Source: Planctomycetota bacterium
Lineage (GTDB): Bacteria > Planctomycetota > Planctomycetia > Planctomycetales > Planctomycetaceae
Direction of reading: 5' to 3'
Length of the DNA: 51,454 nt
NCBI GenBank assembly: GCA_027623235.1
Contig: JAQBVJ010000047.1
Span: forward strand, 1 to 51,454
Part shown: positions 45,636-51,454 of the stretch, one piece after another
Numbering within the stretch: position 1 is the first letter of the stretch
Layout of the letters: the number at the start of each line of letters is the position of its first letter
Notes under the pieces: model-generated
Told to the model about the DNA's origin: nothing
Database searches by the model: none
Seen by the model: only the letters and a program-made list of their open reading frames with translations
Translations under genes and position numbers: made by a program

Positions 45636-45723
45636 AGTTCTTGCCGAGTCGTCACAACATTGCTGCCGATGGAGTCGCGTCATCCCAGAGCCACCCGCAC
45701 GAGACCGGACGGCACAGTAGCAA

Positions 45724-45960
45724 AGGGTGATCATTCCCAGGGTGGCCCGACCAGGCTGCTTGCCGAGCTTGAGCAGCCGCTCTCGCTCCCGGGGCCGGGT
45801 GTGGACCTGCCTCGGCAGTTTTGCCCGTAAAACACGATTCTCCTGCTTGAGGTACTCAACAAATGTGGCCAGCTCAGCTCCGTCGCTGAGGCAATCCCGG
45901 CCAGCAGTGGGTGGTAAATCTTCGTCTTCGCGGTATGTTCGTGATCTCTGAAGTGAAGTC
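45724..45960 (-). pseudogene. Fragment of an integrase/transposase N-terminal region
   Basis: On the minus strand the frame reads ELATFVEYLKQENRVLRAKL followed by PRQVHTRPRERERLLKLGKQ and ends at about GMITL. This resembles the 'LKxENRxLRxKLPxRxxxTPxERxRLLKxG' stretch near the start of IS-type rve integrases in planctomycetes and acidobacteria. The catalytic DDE part is absent, and the frame runs into unrelated bases antisense to the pilin-like genes. It is a relic of an insertion sequence. I see no terminal repeats. Confidence 0.55.
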
Positions 45961-46055
45961 AGGTTGACATATGTGGTTGGCAGCCTCCTGGATGCCCGAT
46001 CCGCTGACAAACGGTGAACTTCAAGAGTCAAGCAGCGGCAATTGATGTTGGAGAG

Positions 46056-47288
46056 ATGATGGGCGACGAACACGACGAATTAGACGAGCTGGACGAACTG
46101 GAATCGACTGCCGAATCCACGGAACTTCTCGAGATCAAAGATGCCTACGTCATCTTCACAAATGTGTGGAACGAGCTCGAGTCTGAGTTCGGTCACGAAC
46201 ATCTGAGATTCTCAAAGGAGCTCATCCTGCTTGGCGGTGCGCCTGGTGCCGGGAAGGGAACCAATACAAGATTCATTCTTAAGGCCCGCGGTCTCACCTG
46301 TACGCCAATTGTTGTGAGTGCACTGCTGGATACTCCTGAAGCCCTTCGCATCAAACAGTCCGGAGGGATGGTCGGTGATCGAGACGTTGTCGGCCTCGTC
46401 TTCCGAGAACTGCTGAAAGACGAATATCGCGACGGCTGCGTCCTTGACGGGTTTCCTCGGACAGGCATTCAGGTTGAGTGCCTGAAGCTGCTGGTTCGCA
46501 AAATGCACCAGCTTTATCGCGAGTACCGTGAGACACCGCTGGCCATCAATTTTCGAAAGCCGACAATTCACGTCATGGTGCTGTTCGTCGATGAGAAAAC
46601 CAGTATCGAGCGTCAGTTGAAACGCGGTCGCGAGGTGGCAGAATGGAATGAAAGGGCTGGTCTGGAAGGCGAAGTCGAACGTGAAGAGCGGGCGACAGAT
46701 CTGGACCCGCAAGCCGCTCGACATCGTTATCGAGTCTTCAAGGAAAAGACCTGGGAAGCTCTGCAGTCACTGAAGAAGAGTTACCACTATCACTTCATCA
46801 ATGCTCAGGGAACTGTTGCCAGCGCTGAGCGCAACATACGAAAGGAACTGGATTATCAGTCGTCACTGGAACTCGACCCCGACACATTCGATGCCATCAG
46901 GCACCTGCCGCTTGCGACGGATCTCGTCTCACACGCGCGCCAGGAACTCGTCAAGCGAATGGACAGCTATCTTCTGAACCACCGCCAGCTCTTCTACGAT
47001 GTCATTCGATTGATCGAGGACAGGTTCATTCCAATCGTCACCCGGCACGCGATTCCCGGACTTGCGATTGTGAACTCAGAGGATGCTGTATTCGACGAGC
47101 CTCTAGCCCTCGCGATTCTCATTGACGTATTCGCGGAGCGTGGATACCGGGCGGCGGCCAATGTTAATCGGGCCGAGACTCCTGTCAGCGTGGATCTGAA
47201 AACGGGACAGATCAGTTGTTTGACCAAGAAGATTTATCGTTTCGAGATCCGGTTCGCCGGGTCCGAGATTCGGCGAGGAGGCGGATAG
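46056..47288 (+). CDS. Nucleoside-monophosphate-kinase-like protein with extra domain
   Basis: This protein of about 410 residues has an acidic N-terminal run (GDEHDELDELDELESTAEST). An adenylate-kinase-type domain follows, with the P-loop ELILLGGAPGAGKGTNTRFI, the NMP-binding position TPEALRIKQSGGMVGD and the signature GCVLDGFPRTGIQVECL. The middle has RQLKRGREVAEWNE, the region of the AMP lid. The last 150 residues (from about TFDAIRHLPLATDLVSHARQ) are unlike adenylate kinase and unknown. Normal adenylate kinases are about 215 residues, so this is a fusion or a distinct kinase subgroup. A ggagag site precedes ATG 46056, with 46059 equally possible; a GTG at 46014 is less likely. Confidence 0.8.
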   Translation: MMGDEHDELDELDELESTAESTELLEIKDAYVIFTNVWNELESEFGHEHLRFSKELILLGGAPGAGKGTNTRFILKARGLTCTPIVVSALLDTPEALRIKQSGGMVGDRDVVGLVFRELLKDEYRDGCVLDGFPRTGIQVECLKLLVRKMHQLYREYRETPLAINFRKPTIHVMVLFVDEKTSIERQLKRGREVAEWNERAGLEGEVEREERATDLDPQAARHRYRVFKEKTWEALQSLKKSYHYHFINAQGTVASAERNIRKELDYQSSLELDPDTFDAIRHLPLATDLVSHARQELVKRMDSYLLNHRQLFYDVIRLIEDRFIPIVTRHAIPGLAIVNSEDAVFDEPLALAILIDVFAERGYRAAANVNRAETPVSVDLKTGQISCLTKKIYRFEIRFAGSEIRRGGG

Positions 47289-47300
47289 CCCCACTACCAG

Positions 47301-49394
47301 TCATGGGCTGTCGCGGACTTCTTCGCCTTCTCCGCTGATCAAAACCTCGTTCGACGGTTTGGACTTCAGGCCGGCTCCGTTCACGGTGACGACCCGAAAG
47401 CGGTTTTCGCCGGGCTCGATGGTTGTGGAAAGTCGCATGGCTGGCAGTGGTCGCTCGGGCGTGTCGTGGTAGCTGAGTTGCTGGAGCTGAGCGATGCCGA
47501 AGCGAGGTGTTTTCTCATGAGAGACTCGGCCGATTTCCTCGCCGTTTCGCAGGACGATGAATTCGCGGATGCCGCTTTCGAAATCCGGCACGGCCTCCCA
47601 GCGGATCATGATGGCTCGTTTGTCCTGCTCAGTTTTCTTTCCGACTGAGGTCAGGACGATCTCGGGAGCCGTTTCTGGCGGAGTCTCATCAGCGACCTCG
47701 CCCTTTCGGACAAACTGCTGCCAGATGCGGGCAACGCTTTCGCTCGGCAGCCACGAGCCGTGTGGTTCGGCTTCGTGCTTTCCGATGTGGCTGATTTCGA
47801 AGGTCTTGTCGTGGCCCTCCCAGTAGCCGTTCATGGCGGGTTTGAGCGGCGGGCCGCTGCTGCCCAGGCCGGGTAATCGCTGACGGATGACCTCGTCGAA
47901 ATACGGGATCGCCAGGTAGCGTGAGTTGCCGCATTCGTGATTCGTTTTCGGATCGGGAGCCCACGTGAGGAGGGCTCCCTGCGGCCGCCACGTTTCGAAG
48001 AAGAGGCGGTTCGCGTCCCAGCCCAGGTGGAATCGCTGGTCGTCCTTTTCCTTCAGGCCACAGTTGCACACGACGGGAACCTGCTTTTTGGCTTCGGTGA
48101 GTTCCGTCACGGTGCCCACTTCACTGCCTTCAAAAATCGTCGGGCGACCGGAGCGAAGCCACACAGCGATGCACCGTTCGGGATTCGCGTCGAACATGCG
48201 GAACGCCCAGACCGATCCGCCCGAGTGGCCCCACAACGCCCACGGGGCGTCGATGATTTCCGGATGCCCGGTCTGCTGAGCGAAGTGAGCCAGCGCCATT
48301 TTCAACGCGCGCCGCGAGCCCTTGTCCGGGTCGTACCAGTCGCTGCAGTTGTCGGTTTTTCCGTAGTTGGATCCGACCAGACCAAAATTCCATTTCTTCG
48401 CGAGGGCCTGCCAGTGGAGGTCGTACGCGGCCGTCTGCCCGCCCGTCGACGCGCCCTCGCCACAACCGTGCTGATGGACGATCAAGCCGCGAATGATCGT
48501 CGCGCGGGGCGGCGTCCACAGATAAAACGTCGAGTCGATCGACAGCTCGCCCGGCTTGTCGGAGGCCTCGTAATGGACGAGCCGGACACCCTGCGCTCCG
48601 GCAGCGGAGTACGACGCGCCTTTCTCGACCGGAACGATGTGCGGCTTCACGATCGATGTCCAAAGTTTGTAGCCGTCGTCGTTCAGGTGGAGCCCGTCTT
48701 TGGCAAACAGTTCAGGCCGCGGCTTGCTGTCCTCACCCAGCATTGGCTTCCAGATGTCGGCAAAGCCGAGCAGGTCGTCCTGCTGACAGATTTCCAGGAT
48801 GGCCGCGTTGGCTTTGGCGTTGACGTCGGCGAGAGCCCAGCGCTTGATGCTGGGCTTGATCGCGATGAAGACGAGCCGTGTTTCCGGCAGGTTCATCCGG
48901 ACGACTTTGGCAAGCTTCTGAAAATCTTCGGTCACGGTCTCTGCCGATTTGCCTTTGGCGATGTCGTTGTCACCGGCGTAGAGGAAGATCAGTCGCGGCT
49001 CGTGCTTGAGGATGATCCGCTGTGCGAAGTGCGTCGAATCGGCGATCTCGGAACCGCCAAAGCCGCGATTGATCGCGCCGAGATCCGGGAAGGACTCGTC
49101 CAGTTTCCAGAGCCGGATGCTCGAACTGCCAACGAAGAGGACTCCGCCTTTAGCCGGCGGGCTGTTCTTGTCCTGCTCCTCGAACTTTGCGATGGTCGAT
49201 TCCCAGCGTGCGTACGGGTTTTCCGGTTTCGGTTTTTCCTGAGCGATCGCTGGCTGCAGGATCGAAATCCGAAGGAGACCTGGCAGAAGAATCAGAAAAA
49301 ACAGACACTGCGGTTTTTGGCGAAGAAACACGCGCGGCACTCCTGTTTTGAGAATTGCGAGCCATCTTACAGACGGACTGTGAGGATGCTGCAA
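47301..49394 (-). CDS. Secreted SGNH esterase fused to alpha/beta hydrolase
   Basis: This 697-residue exported protein has a hydrophobic signal segment (FFLILLPGLLRISILQPAIA). An SGNH/GDSL domain covers about residues 55-255: VGSSSIRLWK (nucleophile Ser), NRGFGGSEI, AGDNDI and DGLHLNDDGY (Asp-His). An alpha/beta-hydrolase-like domain covers about 265-560, with HQHGCGEG (oxyanion side), WALWGHSGGSVWAFRM (nucleophile elbow GHSGG) and HECGNSRYLAIPYFD. The C-terminal 100 residues (KRAIMIRWEAVPDFESGIRE, FRVVTVNGAGLKSKPSNEVL) look like a fibronectin type III module. Two esterase folds in one chain suggest removal of acyl groups from a decorated polysaccharide. The precise start is uncertain. Confidence 0.82.
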   Translation of the reverse strand: MQHPHSPSVRWLAILKTGVPRVFLRQKPQCLFFLILLPGLLRISILQPAIAQEKPKPENPYARWESTIAKFEEQDKNSPPAKGGVLFVGSSSIRLWKLDESFPDLGAINRGFGGSEIADSTHFAQRIILKHEPRLIFLYAGDNDIAKGKSAETVTEDFQKLAKVVRMNLPETRLVFIAIKPSIKRWALADVNAKANAAILEICQQDDLLGFADIWKPMLGEDSKPRPELFAKDGLHLNDDGYKLWTSIVKPHIVPVEKGASYSAAGAQGVRLVHYEASDKPGELSIDSTFYLWTPPRATIIRGLIVHQHGCGEGASTGGQTAAYDLHWQALAKKWNFGLVGSNYGKTDNCSDWYDPDKGSRRALKMALAHFAQQTGHPEIIDAPWALWGHSGGSVWAFRMFDANPERCIAVWLRSGRPTIFEGSEVGTVTELTEAKKQVPVVCNCGLKEKDDQRFHLGWDANRLFFETWRPQGALLTWAPDPKTNHECGNSRYLAIPYFDEVIRQRLPGLGSSGPPLKPAMNGYWEGHDKTFEISHIGKHEAEPHGSWLPSESVARIWQQFVRKGEVADETPPETAPEIVLTSVGKKTEQDKRAIMIRWEAVPDFESGIREFIVLRNGEEIGRVSHEKTPRFGIAQLQQLSYHDTPERPLPAMRLSTTIEPGENRFRVVTVNGAGLKSKPSNEVLISGEGEEVRDSP

Positions 49395-49609
49395 ACTGGA
49401 GTAAAGGCAGCAGCGGGCGGCGGACAGGATTGCCGATGCGACTCGACTCGCGGGCTGTCACTCACGATCCGCTGTTTTCTTTTCTTTACATTTGAAGTGT
49501 GGTCGTTCTCTCGACCGACTAGGATGTTCACGGGTTACTCGGCACGCTGTGCGGCGTCCGGTTCAATTTCCGTTTTGACATTCACTTTCCACGAAGAGGT
49601 TTCAAGGCC

Positions 49610-50167
49610 ATGAGAATGCTTTCCATTCTTGTCCTTGCCCTGGCTGTTACTGGTTGCGGAGGCACAAATGACTCCACACCGGTTGCGACGACGGGCGACG
49701 ACAAACCAATCACCACAGGGGAAACCGGGATCGCTTTGCCCGACGCGACGGCTTCCCTCGTCAAATTCACCATGCCGGGTATGACCTGAAGCGGCTGCTG
49801 TGCCAGCGTTAAAAATGCGCTGAGCTCGTTACCGGGTGTAACGAATATCGAAACAGACGCCATTGCCACGACTGCCCTCGTGAGTGTCGAACCGGGCAAA
49901 TTTGATGCAGCGGCCGCCATCGCCGCTCTCGAAAAAGCTCACTATCCAGCCACGAAAGCCGAAGACGTTTCGCCGAAAGCCAATCCGGCCGAGGAAGCTT
50001 CTTCTGACGCGAAGCCGGAAGAGGCGTCGGTCGCTCCTGAGGGAGACACCACCGACAAGCCCGCTGAAGAGAAGCCCGCTGAAGAGAAGCCCGCTGAAGA
50101 GAATCCAGCGGAGGCCGAAGCCACGACTGAATCGGCTCCGAAACAGGAAACCGAAGTCGTCGAGTAG
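49610..50167 (+). CDS. Candidate selenoprotein: HMA-domain lipoprotein with in-frame TGA
   Basis: ATG 49610 (agagg upstream) opens a lipoprotein leader, MRMLSILVLALAVTGCGG. A linker follows, then the heavy-metal-associated (HMA) domain: SLVKFTMPGMT, a TGA at 49787-49789 (codon 60), then SGCCASVKNALSSLPGVTNI and LVSVEPGKFDAAAAIAALEK. HMA proteins bind Cu, Hg or Zn through M-x-C-x-x-C, and the TGA occupies exactly the first Cys. Reading it as selenocysteine gives U-x-x-C and a complete 185-residue protein with a Glu/Ala/Pro tail (PAEEK repeats) ending at TAG 50165. The frame is intact and HMA-like on both sides, so a recent Cys-to-stop mutation is the main alternative. No selA/selB/selC is in this window. 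Predicted location: periplasm, lipid-anchored. Without recoding, only residues 1-59 would be made. Confidence 0.65.
49799..49844 (+). promoter_or_regulatory. Possible SECIS-like stem-loops after the in-frame TGA
   Basis: Starting 10 nt after TGA, tgtgccagcg pairs with tgcgctgagc-side bases (core cagcg/cgctg, one bulged A). Its apical loop lies about 20 nt from the TGA, inside the spacing usual for bacterial SECIS. The loop (ttaaaaatg) lacks the usual G in its first two bases. A second hairpin at 49826-49844, tcgttac-cgggt-gtaacga, is perfect and has G at loop position 2, but sits about 44 nt away. Neither is decisive. Confidence 0.3.
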
Positions 50168-50212
50168 ATCTGGCTGAATGCGGATTTCGGGTGACCCGCC
50201 CCCATGAATGAA

Positions 50213-50247
50213 CGCCTCGGTGCCATCGGCATCGGGGTGTTTTTTTT
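50213..50247 (+). terminator. Rho-independent terminator after the HMA lipoprotein gene
   Basis: The 12-bp stem cgcctcggtgcc/ggcatcggggtg (three G-T wobbles) with loop atc is followed by eight Ts. It sits 46 bp past the TAG, supporting a transcript that extends through the in-frame TGA to this stop. Confidence 0.92.
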
Positions 50248-50520
50248 GCGAAAGCCGCAACATCAATCGGCCCGAGCGGTCAGATCGCTGTTGGCAACCG
50301 CGAGCTGTTTGCAGAATGACATCGATTCGACTCCGTTGCCGAGCCGAGGATCGATTCACTGATCGCTGTCGGTCGAGAGTGGGAGACGCCGAGAATCGCC
50401 ATGATTCGGCGATTGGCAGAAGTGGTGCCGGTGTCGGCGCCACCACTCGACGTGAATTGTGGCTTTGGTTCTGCGACGATTGCCGGGCGCTGGGCCAATG
50501 GCACAGGAGTTGTGCTGAAT

Positions 50521-50572
50521 GTCGCCTTTCGCTCCGCGAAAGCAGCGCTGCTTTCGCGGAGCGAAAGGCGAC
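50521..50572. repeat. 52-bp palindromic repeat, family A, copy 4
   Basis: Arms gtcgcctttcgctccgcgaa and ttcgcggagcgaaaggcgac match copies 1 and 3 in length. It lies 37 bp upstream of the next gene. Confidence 0.92.
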
Positions 50573-50609
50573 GATCTTTGAGTTACCGAAAGTCTTCAGG
50601 AAATCGTCA

Positions 50610-51454
50610 ATGTCAGATCGGTCACGTCTGTTCGCCTTTTGTCTTCTCGTCGTGAGTTCTCAGTCGCTTTCTTCTTTTGCCGGCGAAGAGTCGGTCAGGA
50701 AGGAAACGTCGACCGTTGTCACGGCGGAAGATCCCAAAACGAGCGAAGCTTCCAAATCCGACGGCGGAAAGGAAGAGAAGGACGCCGAGTGGTCAATCGA
50801 GTCGCCGCCTGGGCCGTCCTTCGACCAGCCTGTCGATGTCACGGAAGGGACGTGGATGACCGTTGATGTCAATCCCGACGGTCGCGAGATCGTGTTTGAC
50901 CTGCTCGGCGATCTTTACGTCATGCCGATTTCCGGTGCTGCCGGGCCAGACCAGTTTCCTGAGAAGCTCACATCGGGAATCGCCTGGGACATGCAGCCCC
51001 GGTTCAGCCACGATGGCAAATCAATCGCCTTCACGAGTGACCGTAACGGCAAAGGCGGCAAGGCTGGCGACAACATCTGGGTGATCGATCGAGAGTCGAA
51101 GAAGGTTCGGCAGGTTTCGAACGAGTCGTTTCGATTGCTCAACGGCCCGGCCTGGTCGCCCGACGATCAGTACATCGTCGCTCGAAAACACTTCACGAGC
51201 CGGCGGTCACTCGGAGCCGGCGAGATGTGGATGTTTCACCACGACGCGGCCAGCCTCAACGCGATGGCGGGAGTTCAACTGACCAAGCGGCCGAACGATC
51301 AGAAGGACGTCAACGAACCAGTGTTCTCGCCGGACGGTCGGTACCTCTACTACTCGCAGGATTCGACGCCGGGCGACACGTTTGAATACGACAAGGATTC
51401 CAACGGGCAGATTTACACGATCAAACGGCTCAGACGGGGCGCGCACTCAGGGTG
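50610..51454 (+). CDS. Start of a large secreted TolB-propeller (amidohydrolase-associated) protein, cut by the window end
   Basis: The frame starts at ATG 50610 with a signal peptide (RSRLFAFCLLVVSSQSLSSFAG), then a Lys/Glu linker. PD40/TolB blades begin at EGTWMTVDVNPDGREIVFDL and LGDLYVMPIS, followed by TSGIAWDMQPRFSHDGKSIA, DNIWVIDRESKKVRQVSNES and EPVFSPDGRYLYYSQDSTPG. The opening 'PPGPS' plus 'EGTWMTVDVNPDG' resembles large (over 1000 residues) proteins in which a TolB propeller precedes an amidohydrolase domain. The C-terminal part is not in the window, so the enzyme identity is not shown. 281 residues are visible and the frame is open to the last base. Confidence 0.85.
   Translation, partial: MSDRSRLFAFCLLVVSSQSLSSFAGEESVRKETSTVVTAEDPKTSEASKSDGGKEEKDAEWSIESPPGPSFDQPVDVTEGTWMTVDVNPDGREIVFDLLGDLYVMPISGAAGPDQFPEKLTSGIAWDMQPRFSHDGKSIAFTSDRNGKGGKAGDNIWVIDRESKKVRQVSNESFRLLNGPAWSPDDQYIVARKHFTSRRSLGAGEMWMFHHDAASLNAMAGVQLTKRPNDQKDVNEPVFSPDGRYLYYSQDSTPGDTFEYDKDSNGQIYTIKRLRRGAHSG

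Noticed and set aside
49610..49789. A 59-residue small lipoprotein ending normally at TGA 49787
   Set aside because: It would end in the middle of an HMA domain whose second half follows in the same frame, and the terminator is placed after the far TAG.
49880..50167. Separate 95-residue Pro/Glu/Ala-rich protein starting at GTG 49880
   Set aside because: It begins inside the HMA fold (last strands) with no ribosome site; it is better read as the tail of the gene starting at 49610.

Overview
The window looks like a chromosomal segment of a planctomycete (order Planctomycetales or a close relative). It carries families expanded almost only in that phylum: PSCyt1/DUF1549/DUF1553, DUF1587/1592/1588/1585, DUF1501 and DUF1552 proteins, a cysteine-rich YTV-type wall protein, a secreted sulfatase, a LolA-like secreted protein and short 'DEAGF..SAELVL' pilin-like proteins. 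The DNA is moderately GC-rich. Gaps between genes hold many palindromic repeats. I saw no rRNA, tRNA, CRISPR array or intact insertion sequence.

Layout. (1) 65-6272, minus strand: an exopolysaccharide block with a Wzz-like chain-length protein carrying a degenerate tyrosine-kinase domain, a GT4 glycosyltransferase, a VanZ-like membrane protein, and MBOAT and SGNH acyl-transfer genes that both appear to lack their middle. (2) 7035-11322, minus: acyl-CoA ligase, purD and a DUF4261 protein. (3) 11716-14555, plus: an isoprenoid operon of prenyl diphosphate synthase overlapping dxs. (4) 14690-23762, minus: a run of secreted proteins (PSD1 cytochrome, DUF1501, PhoD phosphatase, sulfatase, PQQ-propeller), the usual planctomycete polymer-scavenging set. 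(5) 24051-28310, minus: a CBM9-like protein, a divergent enolase, a LolA-like protein and a second DUF1501 protein. (6) 28585-29964, minus: a YTV wall protein with a strong terminator and a 19-bp tandem repeat upstream. (7) 30797-35428: a small secreted protein, an FHA-membrane protein, a leucine-rich-repeat protein with a prepilin leader, a secreted hypothetical and a NUDIX hydrolase. (8) 35568-41917, minus: a DUF1587/1592 cytochrome and its DUF1552 partner, with a nucleotidyltransferase and small-protein pair between them. (9) 42077-51454: a conserved hypothetical, about 1.9 kb with no convincing gene, two tandem pilin-like paralogues, a transposase scrap, a nucleoside-monophosphate-kinase-like protein, an SGNH plus alpha/beta-hydrolase fusion, a heavy-metal-associated lipoprotein with an in-frame TGA, and the start of a large TolB-propeller protein.

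The most striking item is the gene at 49610-50167. Its reading frame is coherent across a TGA that sits exactly where the first Cys of the HMA metal-binding motif (M-x-C-x-x-C) belongs, which suggests a selenocysteine-containing copper/mercury-type lipoprotein. Ordinary ORF calling keeps only its tail. A second theme is mobile palindromes: at least six inverted-repeat families recur. One copy is nested inside another with a likely target duplication, and two lie in frame inside one cytochrome gene.
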